The notes under the pieces were generated by a model. That model had not been told where the DNA came from. It ran no database searches and saw only the letters and a list, made by a program, of their open reading frames with translations. Of a DNA stretch of 64,000 nt, positions 1 through 12,469 are shown piece after piece. Within the stretch, counting starts at the first letter, position 1. The number at the start of each line of letters is the position of its first letter. A program made the translations under genes and the position numbers. Source of the stretch: Echinarachnius parma (lineage: Eukaryota; Echinodermata; Echinoidea; Clypeasteroida; Echinarachniidae); NCBI GenBank assembly GCA_037951105.1, contig JBAMJV010000897.1, forward strand, positions 1-64,000, written 5' to 3'.

Positions 1-19
1 ACTACAAGCAGAAAATATA

Positions 20-300
20 GGGTCTTTGGAGCTACACAAACCCTGAAACAGAGTTAAGGGGTCTAAGGAGCAGACTAAAACTACAAAATACATAGACTTG
101 GAGCTACCAAAGACCTACGGAAACCCTCAAAAAGGCTCAAACGGTGGTCCAAGGAGCTGACTAGAAGAAGAATAATGGAATTGGCGCTACTCAACTACCT
201 AGCCAAGTCATTCCGGGGGTCTATGGAGCGGCAATTTTTGAAAATCTGGTATCTTTAGAGCGGCAATCGGGTGTGAAAACGGGGTTCTTTTAAGCGGCAC
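20..300. repeat. Degenerate ~35-bp tandem array
   Basis: Variants of GGTCTTTGGAGCTAC / GGTCTATGGAGCGGC recur at about 21, 58, 92, 143, 178, 216, 248 and 280, spaced roughly 32-51 nt. Confidence 0.55.
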
Positions 301-329
301 ATAGACTACCCGTCTTACATTATACATGA

Positions 330-332
<3 letters not shown>

Positions 333-363
<31 letters not shown>
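333..363. repeat. Poly-C tract of 31
   Basis: Uninterrupted C run. A second run of 22 C lies at 478-499. Length is likely polymorphic or uncertain in the assembly. Confidence 0.95.
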
Positions 364-365
<2 letters not shown>

Positions 366-762
366 GGGCTGTAGCCTATAGGCTATGGGTTTCTAAACTT
401 TTATAAAGACAGACAACAACAAAATAATCACATCCAACGTATCAACAAAATAATAGTTGGTGGGTAATTTGGAGTAACCCCCCCCCCCCCCCCCCCCCCG
501 CGCGCATGCATGATATGCGGCCCCCTAGTCCGAAAAATTAGCCAATGTTTCGAGGGTTCTCTCACAATTTTTTTTTCATCCTTGACCTGATAATACATTG
601 GACTATTCATAACGAGGTGGATTTCTCTGTCTACGGTATTCGGTAGCGGCCCCCATAATATGCCATCGCTAGCTAGCTGCATGCTGCATGCATGTTATAT
701 ACGCCGGATGTACGTAGCGGAGACGTAAGACACGGATCGGAATCTATTCACCGCAAGTAACA

Positions 763-835
763 ATGTCAAATTTTAATCGTCGAGATGGAGATTTTAAGGT
801 AACAGCATCAAAAGGAGGTGGCAGGAATTATTACG
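763..835 (+). CDS. NXF1: NXF1 exon 1 (residues 1-24 plus first base of codon 25)
   Basis: Starts ATGTCAAATTTTAATCG and ends before GTGAG. It encodes a short basic/Gly start ([13 protein letters not shown]...) that joins in frame to EHDD in exon 2, as in vertebrate NXF1. No upstream in-frame ATG was preferred. The transcription start site is not evident. Confidence 0.85.
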
Positions 836-3800
836 GTGAGTTTATAGAAAATTTTGATCGATTATTTCATGCACTTTATTTACTAGAACGCAAGAAATTC
901 ATGATATTGGATGCCTATTTATGAATCTATTTATCAATGAAGCTGATCATTGCATTGGGTTGCATGCACTGCGCCATTGCATGCGCATTGCCATTGCATG
1001 CATTAAATATTGGCTTGCTAGTAATTGGGGAGTAATTGAATGGCAATGCCAATGCACTGTGCCACTGTCGGACTGAGTGAGTTTTTTGTCTGTATGGACT
1101 ATGGTACCCCCGGCACCCCGCTTAAAATTTGTGTTTGCGCGCTATACTTAGAATCTGCAAAGGCCAAAGTTTTGAGGAGAATTGATGCGTAGTCAATAGA
1201 TCGTCCACTACGAGTAAATTTGTGAAATGATGCCAACACTGGGCAATGGCAATGCATCGCACTAAAAATAAAATAGTAAATTGTGAGTTGCGTGCATTGT
1301 GAATTGTCAATGGGAGTAGAGTGCCGGTTTCAATGAACACCGCGATCTCGTGCAGAGAAAAACAAAACAGCGCGCGAATTCGAAGACCATATCTTATGAA
1401 TATGATCTCAAAATATGAAATATAAATTGCAAATCCGATAACGTAAAATAGCATCGGAATCTGCACTATTTTCTAGATGTGTGTGAGTAAACTTGTAAAG
1501 TTTATATAAATTTTCGATGATTTTTAAAGTCTCCAACTAATTTTCCCTGGTGGCTAAAATTCTGAGACCTGCTCTATGAACATGTATGATGTGTAATGAT
1601 CTGCCATATTTTCCCCCATGCGATGAAGATGTTAAATGAAATACATGTTGGAAGGTGGATGATTTTTTGCAATTCATGAATGAATTCTGGCAATGCTGAC
1701 CTACATTGTAGTCAGGATAGTACAGTTCTGGTCAACTGAATTTTAGTTATGATTAAAACTTGTATCATATATCATTAAAACTAATTTTATAAATAAATAA
1801 TTCTATAACATGCTCAAATAGTAGAACAACATATTAAATGGCTAAACTTGTGAAAGAAGGCTGTTGTCATTCAAAAAGAAGAGCTCTGTCGACTAAAAAG
1901 GACTGACATTTTTTGGCCCAACATTTATTCAATTCAGATCATACTTTTTCATATATTGCACTTCATTTGTCATTACCTACATGTACATTGTACAAATAAT
2001 GTATTTCTTGAAGCGCCCTCTGGACCAAAACTGTATCTCTTTATAGAGAATGATGAGAATCCATGCCCTACTATAATTTAAACAAGACACAAATGCCAAA
2101 AAGACCCCAGAAAATGTGTAAGTGCAATTTTGATGCAAGAAGTTTAAATTTGCCCCCTGAATGAAATTTTATTTTTTCAATACATTTGTTTTCAAATTGT
2201 GTTTTTGCCATTGTTATAGAACATGATGACCGATCAAGGGGACCACCAAGAGGAGGAGGCCACTGGCGTGGAGGAGGAAGTGGGGGAGGTGGACAAGAAC
2301 GAGGAGGGGGAGGAGGAGGAGGGGGTAGTGGAGGTAATGTGAATGACCGGTTAGGTGACCGGTATGACGACAGAGGAGGAAACTTCAGAGGGAGAGGTAG
2401 TGACAGGGACAGTTACAGAGGCAGAGGTGGCAGGGACTATAATCGCAATGATCGCTACGATGACGGATACAGGGACAGTGGTAGCTACAGAGGACGAGGG
2501 AGAGGCGGAGGAGAAGGAAGAGGAGGAGGTGGTGGAGGTAGTGGGGGTAAATGGAGAGGAGGTGGTAGTGGTGGTGGTAGAGGCCGGAGAGACAGGAGGA
2601 GAGGAGGCAGAGGTGGTAGCAACATTGGTGGTGGTAGTGGTGGTGGTGGAGGAGGACGAGAACAGAGAGATGAGCCAACGCCAAGGTCCAGACTTGAAGA
2701 TGATGATGTGTCAATGGAAGATGGAGATTCATCAAAGCCTAATGCCAGATAGTGAGTATTTCCCCAAAATAACAATAAAGTAGTAAATGTTGAATAACAT
2801 GCAGTAATAATGTTTGCATGTTGAGATATAAATGTTAAAAGCTGCATTTAGCTGTATCAAGTAAAGTACTTCCTTCTATAGCAGTCCATATGTTAAGCAG
2901 GGCTCGACACTCGCACTGGCCCGCTGGCCCGGGGCCAGTGAATTGCATTTTGGGCCAGCAAGAAAGTATAAAAGTCATACTTTGGTGGCCTGATCGGGCA
3001 AGCAGATTTGTTAACGCAACATTGACAATTGAAAAATCTTGTTTTCTTCCATATCATACTTCTTCTATAATCACATGTTTGATCAGGAAAGAGTGATATT
3101 TTGAAAAGTAAAAAGTTTACTCTTGAAATATCATTTTTGGGCCAGTATATTTTTCTTTCGGGCCACCAGAAAAGGGGAAGAAATTATTTCATTGGCCCGA
3201 CTGGGCCACTGACAAAAAATCTAAGTGTGGAGCCCTGTGTTAAGTCAGAGACTTAAAGAGACCTGCAATGGCTTACGGTCGTCATAATATATTATGAAAC
3301 ATTAAATTAATATCATTAATGACCCTTTCAGTTGCAAAACTGCAAGTCATCAAGCACCTATAAATGTCTTCTTACCACACATTTAACAGAGGAAGCCAAC
3401 AAAGGGTTATGATGCTTATTAATTAGTCAAACATTGAGACATACATAAATTATCTTTTTAAGTATTAAATCCATTAGATGGTATTACATTTCTCCCCAAT
3501 CGTTTCTTTATTCGCCAGTAATCCGTACGGAAATCGGAGACCGAAAGGGAACCAGAGGAGGCCACAGGGTGGTGACAAGAGGTATCCAGATGGAGGCTCT
3601 CAAGGGGTGATGTCAAAGCTGGGGGTCCCATTCAGGGAAGGTTCCAGGCAGGGAGAAGAGACGTGGTGCAAAATTACTGTGAGTGAACAATGTATGCTAG
3701 CTGGGTTGAGGATGTATTCATAAGGGGATAGTATTTGGTGCCTAATGTCCAGCTCTGTTGAATCTATATATCACAGTCATTATCTAAATAGTCTTCTATT

Positions 3801-6800
3801 TGTTCAAAGTAGTTATTAATTTTAAAAAGTAGAAACCAAACCTCTTTAATAAAGAAATGCCATTTACTATAGCAACGAAAGACATTTTAAGTTAAATTTA
3901 TGGAACCAAGTTTTGAAGACATAATTAAATGAAAATCGTTAGGAAAGACAAAACAATGTATTACATTTGCGTCCAAAAGGAAAACAAATGAGACATCTTT
4001 TAGTTTTTTCATAGTGTTTGCATTTTTGTTTGTTTTAAAATTACACTGATGATTCTTTTAGTGTGAGGGAATAAACTTATGATAGTAAGCAAATAATTAC
4101 CGTTGCTGAATGTGATGGGACAAAATATCACTTCCAAGGCAATCTGGATGTAGCTATCTTTCCGAAGCGAAGCTGAGGAAAGATAGCGTATACATTCAGA
4201 TCGCCGAGGAAGTGATGGTTTGTCCCATCGCCTGAAACCAAAAGGTGATTATTTGCTTTATATTCTACATTGGAAACATTTCACTGGTAGCTATAGTCTA
4301 CGAGAAAGCGAGAAAGACAAGGGCAATTCCAAGCAAACGCCGTGACGGTCAGAGGGTGTTTCTCACAATGAAAGTCCAAATAACTCATAAAATCTAAATA
4401 TCTAGAACCAACTTTTGATATGCATCTGTAACCACTATCCTACCAATAATTTACAATAGGCAAGAAAACCAAAATTCCCAATAAATTATTAATTATGAAT
4501 ATCAATATCTGCCGTAACGCCGTGACGGCAAAAAGACATGGGTTTCTTACATGCTAAGAAACTAAGTAAACTCTGTGAACTACAGGAACATTCTGCACTT
4601 TTGTCACATTGATTCTTTGTACTAGACATCAAGCTAGAACATCCAAATAAAAATGTAGAAAAAATCCAATGCTCATAGTAAATATGATATCATAAATGTA
4701 TCTATGCACTGTAACGCCGTGACTGTAACGCCGTGACCTCTGAATTGTACATGTTATATATATGGGAGATATTAAAGAGATGAATAATATGATATAATTT
4801 TAATGTAGTGATCCAGAATCAATAAAGAACTAGATGAATGGGTGATATAACCAAGATGCTATTAAATGATCATCCGCATGACACAAATTTGCAGCACAGC
4901 GCCCTCTATTGATCAAAAAATCTTTTAGGACATAATTGAAATTCTTATCTATTTCAGAAGTTAGTTAATGGAACCATCAAATATTAAAACCAACATACAT
5001 ACTTAAATGTAACAATGAAATATGAGACCTTTGACATCTGACCTTTGACCTTGTTTCTCAAAATAACATACAAATGTTTAATTTTTGGTCTGCACAGTGC
5101 ATATTTGCAAGTGATTTGTTTCATGTAACATGATTTCAGAGTTAGTAAATGTTCGTTTTTGAATTGGTAATTATCCGAGTGACCTTTGACCTGTGCCCCA
5201 AACAGTTTCAGAAAATTGTCTTTTACCTACAGTACTCTTTCTAACATTGATTCTGGAACTTAATTGTAAGAACAAAAAACAACAATATTTTGACCTGTTG
5301 ACCTATGACCTCCCATGATCCCATTCCCTAATCAGGTCATATACTTCACTGGACGCATACCAGTATTATTATCATGTTATCCTTCAAGGATTCTCAAACT
5401 ATCTTGATAATAATATAATTTTTGCATATTTGTTAGCTATGTGACCTTTGACCTTTGACCTCATGGACCAAAATCATATCCAATAATCCGTACCTCTAAA
5501 TACATGGATTGTACAAAGTTTGAACGAAATCCATCCAACGATTCTTGAGATATTGCAAAAAAAAGAACACTGATGTACAGATGCACATACAGACAGACGG
5601 ACGTACAACCCATACACATACATGACTCGGGTAACTTTGAGATTGAAACATTATCAACTGACCCTATTCATATAATTATAGCATGAGCAATGCCCAAGCA
5701 TACCTACAAAAAATATCTTACACTATTTGATTATGTCTACTGTGTTATGTCAATGGGAATCCAGTAGGTAGCGTCACGGCGTTACACAAAACGTAACGCC
5801 GTGACCAAATTGATATTGATTATATTAATAAGTGGTAAAAGATAATGCTGCTATTCAGCATGCATATTATAGCCCTATGGGCTAATACAGAGAAAACAAA
5901 AAATTATTTCATTCCCATTCATATTTTTCCAGAAATATTAAAAATATCTGTTTTTAGTGTAACGCCGTGACATATTGATGACTGTAAATGAGACAGTCAC
6001 TGAAGCGGAACGAAGAGCGAAAATGACGAAATCAATGTTTATCTGAAAAACTGAAGCAATGATCCTATCAACACTGAAATAAAATTTTATGAAAACTCCT
6101 TTTCGCAGTTCTTTTATGCTTACTATTTAATGGAATGTTTTGTGAAAATAACTGAAAATTAATTTATGCTATATATCAGGGAAAATTTTCCTCTCAAAAT
6201 TTGATTAGCAATTTCAGCCGATGGGTAGATATTTCAACTGAAATTCTGTACACGTATATGGAAGAAAACTGCTACACAAAAGATATTTTGTATAGCAGTC
6301 ATGCAAAAATGCATAGCAAATTGCGATGCGATACCAGGAAAATTATTCCCTGTATATTAACAATTAAATAATAGTTTACAATTTTTTTGTTTAAAAAACA
6401 AAATGCATTTTTGGAAAGTTCAATCTTTTAGCTTTCATTTGATACCAAATTTGTTATGGTACAACGAATTTGAAAATTCAGTGGTTATGTCAATGTTTGC
6501 TTGGAATTGCCCACAATCTAACTGTTTGTAATGTTTTAATTAGGCCTAGTACTAGACTTTGATCTACTTACCAACAATGCTATTCCGATTAACTCCATGA
6601 AAATTCCATAGCCTAAGGCTATAGGCTAGCACTTGGGTATATATAAAATGAAAGTGAACTCCAACTCCAAGTCAGACTCCAAACAAATTGTAATTAATGA
6701 TGATGAAACACTAAAACGGTTCAAAAGTCAACGTTCTAAAGTCTAAACGTCAAATAGAGTCATGGCAAGCGGTGTACGATACATACAGTGCATGGTACGT

Positions 6801-9800
6801 ATGTATGTACGCATTACATTTGTAATTCGCGCCACTCATCCGCGGTTGCATTGAATTGACCGTGCAGTGTGTGGCTATTCAAATCCCGTATTAAATGCAG
6901 CGGACATACTGTACCCGGTACCTACAACGGCCGTGTTGGAGTCATACTTCTAATTCTATGGTGTGCTGAATAGTACGGAATTTGAATACACATTCTCCAC
7001 AGCAATTCAATGCAACCGCGGGGTGTAGATAGTACGTTACCAATTATCTAGTGAGTGCAACGCACTTTCACCCAAGATATCTAAACAGTGTAACTAAGTT
7101 TTCTTCTCCCATCAATGATGGGCGAAACTATGTTTCATCACGTGATTACCTTTTGACCAATCGAAGAGCAAGATTATTAGTATGTGGAATATAATGATAA
7201 ATATATATACAAAGGCGACGTTTTAGCTTAAAGTGTGAATGTAGATTTAGCCAGGACCCGAAACAAATAGTTGCCCGCTGACTTTACTTTGGTCCAGCAA
7301 AGAATGTATTAAAGTTAAATTTTGGTAACCAGCCTGGGCTACTATCAAGAACAGTTGGTATGGAAGCTTGAATTTGATGTATTTATCTTTTATCCTTTTT
7401 GAACATTGGACAGATACCCTACGGCAAGAACAACGAGAAGGAGTGGCTGATCAAATCCATCCAGAATATATGCAAGGAGCCTTTCATCCCCAAAGAGGTA
7501 TTTATTTGTTTATTGCAGGAAGTGTTGAAGGACAAAGTCAGTATTTATACCCTCTTATCTATAAAGGGGACTTACAAATCAAAACTGGATGTAAGTAGCA
7601 CTCCCTGGTGGCTTAGTCACAGTTTGTAGCACATACAATCTATCTTTCTTTTTAATCTGTCAACCGACTTTTCACTGACACAGCAGCAAGGAACACAAAT
7701 CTAAACTTTCTTTTTGAGGGCTTTTTTCAAATGCTGCATGCATTTTAAGGCCCAGTCACATGTGACCTGACAGATATAACATTTTTGAAATCCAATTATT
7801 CTATGGTGAAAGTCTTCTCCATTGCTTCATGTACAAAACGTTCTGCTGAAAAGAGCAACGTGCATCGCCCGACAAGAAATGCATACGAACGTAGACGAAC
7901 AGATTGAAAATTGTGCTTTGTGCAAATTGGAAAACGCAGCACCATATATACCACAACATGTGTTCATGGGTCTGCATACGGAGACTACCTTTTGTCTAAG
8001 ACGAACGCATCGTCCGTGAATCTATTGTCTCCAAACGTACGCTTGATTAGAATGGGCGCACTCTCAAAACGTTTGGCGCATACAGAACCATGAGGCCATA
8101 ATGGTTCTGTAAGTAGTGGAAATTTATTGCATTGTTTATGAATTACACAACCCTTTGCAAAGTGTTGGGCATCTATTTGATATTACACAACTGTACCAAA
8201 ACATATAATTATGTGTTGTTCTTTGCCTGGTGGTCCCCTTTAACATGAAATTGTCTTCTTTTTATTTGTTTTCAGTTTTCTTATGATCGTCAGAGTGCTG
8301 TCTTCTATGTGGATGATCTGGCAACTGGCAACGCCTTGAGGGATGTCAGTAAACGGATAACATCACCATCTGGTCACAAGGTAGGATTTATTTGAATAAA
8401 AACTCATTTGCCTACATTGCCTACAAATTTTGCTATACTATCTTCGTAATTAAAAAAAATGATTTTGTATGTGATTTGTTTGGTGCATAAGCCCATGTCA
8501 CATATCACCTGATAGTGTAACAGACACCAAATGGAGGGCCAAATTTTCAATCTGTTTGTATCTGTTCGTATTTCTTTCTTGCCCACAGAATTTGTTCTGT
8601 CAGGCGATGTACATTGTTCTAAAATTAGTAACCTATAAATGCCATTAAGCTGTATATATTGCATACTTATTATAGCTGAGACACTAGTCTTAAATAATTC
8701 TGCCTGTTCTGATCTCCCATCTCTCTCTAAAGGTTGTGATCTTGTCTAAGCCTTGCCGGCCACCCATCAAGTCCATACTGGATGAGAAGGAACTACAGGT
8801 CTTAAAGGAAGTCATGAGCAGACGGTACGACCCCTCGGCGAAGTCACTGGATCTCGGCAATCTATACAACGACCAAGGTAAGAGTCTGTGCCAATAGATT
8901 ATAGAAGAAGGATTTATTTTTGTGTAAGCCAAGTCAAATCCTCTTCCAAGTAAGAATATTTGGTGTGATAAGAGCATTCACTCGCTGTTGCCTGTGTTCA
9001 CTGGAACCGGGGGTGTTTCACAAAGATCCCAAGTCAAACTTAGCACTTAGTTGGACTCAAAAATTATGGAAAGCCATTAGTTTCTATGTAAAATTGTTAA
9101 ACAAGTTCTTTAAACAGGCCTACCATTTTAATACCAATCATGAACATTTTCTTTTATCAAAGAGACTTCCAAGTGATTGATGTGAAATTTTGTGGAAAGT
9201 TACAAATATTTGCATTTGGGCTCTTGAATAGATTAAATTCCAAAGCTACTAATGGCTTTCCATAATTTGTAAGTCCAACTTAGTGTTAACTCATTTGTTT
9301 ATGCAGGCCTTTTCATAAGATTGTTTGTTTATGCGTTCTGGTTTTGTTTGTTTTTGTTCACTTAAAAGGAGCTTTTTATAAGCGCAGTAGAGTATATATT
9401 TATAGTAGCTGCGCTATACAAATGTTTGTATTATTATTATTATTAAGTTTGACTTGGTATCTTTGTAAAACACCCCCTGGAATAACTGCCCTAGTAAGAG
9501 CAGTTACCAGTGGTAGATGTGCAGGTTTACTGTAACTCAAGTTTTTATGCCTCCGCCTGCGAAGTGGCCGGAGGCATTATGTTTTCGGGTTGTCCGTCCG
9601 TCCGTCCGTCCGTCCGTCCCGTTTTCGTTCTCGCGATATCTCAAGAACGGGTTGACGGATCAATTTCAAACTTGGTATGAGTGTACATATTGGGCTGACA
9701 ATGATCTGATTAGATTTTAGGGGTCATGAGGTCAAAGGTCAAGGTCACTGGACTCAATATATGCAAAAATGCCTCGTTCTCGCGATATCTCACGAACCGG

Positions 9801-12274
9801 TTGACGAATCAATTTCAAACTTGGTATGAGTGTACATATTGGGGTGGCAATGATCTGATTAGAGTTTGGGGTTCATGAGGTCAAAGGTCAAGGTCACAGG
9901 GCTCAATTTGCAAAAATGTCTTGTTCTATATCTCAAGAACTGGTTGACGGATCAATTTTAAACTTGGTATGAGTGTACATATTGGGGTGGCAATGATCTG
10001 ATTATATTTGGGGGGTCATGAGGTCAAAGGTCAAGGTCACAGGACTCAATATATATGTGAAAATGGCTTGTAATGGCAAAATCTCAAGAACTAAATGTCA
10101 GATTTCAATCAAACTTGGTACCTGAATGTTTCTTAGGGAGCCAATTTAGCCATCAAAGGTTGGGGGTCATATGGTCAAGGTCACAGGACCCAAAATATAT
10201 GGAAAAAAAAAAAATTTAATTCAGTGCATATCAATTTATGCTGGATATTCAAATCGCGTGATAGCGGAGGCATAATTTTCGACTGCGCGCAGTCGAAGAT
10301 CAATCTAGTTAAATTTATTTTTTAAAATTTAGATACAGATAGAAAATATGTTCATTGAGTCTAATTATGTTCCCCCTATTGAAGACAGTTTCATTCTTGT
10401 ATAACCAATTTTAAAAAAATACAAAGTTCCTATATTCCTAATAGAGCTGAGTCAAATCGAATGGCTATTCGATATCCGACCGTGAAGGTCGGATACCGAA
10501 TACAAATTTTCGGATACGAATATCCGGGGGAAAAAAAAAAGAAAAAAAAAAAAAAAAAAATTTGTTTTTTTCTTTCTTCTTTTTTCCCCCGTTTAATTTT
10601 GTAATCCCCATTCGATAGATTCGATCAGAAAATTGCACATTGAACCCTGCTTATCTATTGCTAAAGTTAAAAGTTATTTAGGTATTTTACATAAATTACA
10701 AATAAACAAAACAAATAATAAACCAAAGGTAAGAGGATTAATATACAAGTGGTATAGTGAGTGCCAAATTTAGAAGAATCTATGATGAGATATCGAAGTA
10801 TTTCATCTTGACAGCAGTTTGTACACTAACATCACACTGTATTTTTTTTAATTTAATTTTTTTTAATTTATTTATTTATTTTTTCTTCAAATTTCGGATA
10901 TTCGATATCCGACCGTTTTTACACGACTCATATTCGAAATTCAAAATATTCGATTTGACTCAGCACTAATTCCTAATATGAATTAGAATAAAATGTAAAA
11001 TTGTATATAAATATAATTGTATGCTGACTTTCGTTATTCTTTGTTTTGTTTGGATTAAGATCTAAAAGGCAAACTGACTTTGGTGGTGGACAGGCCTGCA
11101 CACTTTGATACCATCCTAAAAATCATCAGTGAAAACATTCCCGAGGTGAGTTTTGGGGGAATTCTCGCTATCGCCCAGAGACGGCGGCCTAACGCACTGA
11201 GTTATTGTGCGTTATTCTAGCTTTAATCCACTCAAGTTTATTGATGTGCATATAACCATTGCAGATAGGCAGATAATCAATTTAACCTACCTTTTACTAG
11301 CTAATGAATGATGATCAGATCATGATTTTATTTTTATCAATGTCATGAGCAGTATTTATTTCACAGTTACCTGCAATTTTGTATGGAATTCTGGTATCGG
11401 ATAATGCCTATAATCGTGATTTCTCAAGAACCAGTTGACGTGGTGCCTACTATATTATGTATCTTGAGGAGCCAATGATCTGATTACATTTTAGGGTTAT
11501 GAGAACAAAGGTCAAAGCTCATAGCTCATGTATGTACATGCAAAAAAAGCTCATAACCTCGATACCTCAAGAACCAGTTACTGCATTACCAGGAAACTTG
11601 TTACCTGCATGTTTTTTTTAGGAGGCTAATGAAACAATTAGATTTAGGGGTAATGTTGTCACAGGGGTGACATATCTAAAATAAAAATAGGCCAAGGAGG
11701 TTAGATTATTTAAGTGCATACAGAATGTATTGCTCATTATAATGCGCTATAGATGTTACACAGTTTTAATGCACTTGCATCACTAAAATCTTATTGAATT
11801 TTAGGTCACGCGGCCAAAGGGTACCATATAAGATGGAGACATATTTGTAGACTGCATGCAGTCAATTGCTCTAATTATTTATAAATTTGATCCCCATGTC
11901 TTGTCCAGGGTAGGAAATACACGGGGGCTGAGGGCGACATTGCCCCCTAATTTTCAAAATAGCCCCGTGAAATCAGTAGGTAGCCCCTAAAATTACCATA
12001 GGGTATTATGTGAAATATTTTGTGATATCCATCAGATTCGAGAGTAGCCCCCTAAAATTTAGTCTTGTCTATGTTTGCTAGATGACTGCACTCCACCTGG
12101 ACGCGAACAGACTGTACAGCCTGAGGAACATGTCGGACATCGCTCTCAAGATGCCAAACATTTCCACACTCAACCTCTCAAAGAACATGGTCAGTTTACC
12201 AATATTCATGATGATGGTGATGCAGATGGTGATGGTGAAGATGATGATGATGATGATGATGATGATGGTGATGT

Positions 12275-12306
<32 letters not shown>

Positions 12307-12437
12307 GATGATGAAGATGATGATGATGATGGTGATGGTGATGGTGATGATGGTGATGATGATGGTGATGGTGATGATGGTGATGGTGATGGTGATGATA
12401 ATGATGATGATGATGATGATGATGATGATGGTGATGT

Positions 12438-12469
<32 letters not shown>

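Larger units (their letters stand above)
1..762. promoter_or_regulatory. Upstream region of NXF1, promoter not resolved
   Basis: Presumed NXF1 promoter and 5' UTR. No convincing TATA/Inr pair is seen. It contains a degenerate ~35-bp tandem (about 20-300), poly-C tracts at 333-363 and 478-499, and a GCTAGCTAGC/GCATGC-rich palindromic patch near 668-692. Confidence 0.35.
3679..7413. other. NXF1 intron 3
   Basis: A 3.7-kb intron mostly occupied by mobile DNA: a palindrome (4085-4262), the 2.2-kb transposon (4321-6512) and a foldback (6841-7020). The rest is unassigned AT-rich DNA. Confidence 0.8.
8878..11059. other. NXF1 intron 6
   Basis: A 2.2-kb intron made largely of three repeats: a GGGGTGTTTCACAAAG MITE (9009-9477), the ATGCCTCCGC element (9547-10273) and a hAT-like element (10442-10968). 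Confidence 0.85.

Noticed and set aside
2355-2847. Alternative and antisense open frames across NXF1 exon 2
   Set aside because: Shadows of the GGA/GGT-rich coding exon; only the Gly/Arg frame joins exons 1 and 3 correctly.
7822-8093. Short plus-strand frames at 7822-8093
   Set aside because: They lie in a repeat that recurs at 28001-28245, within NXF1 intron 4.
9517-9720. Frame with VRPSVRPSV repeats
   Set aside because: Product of the GTCC microsatellite inside the ATGCCTCCGC repeat element.
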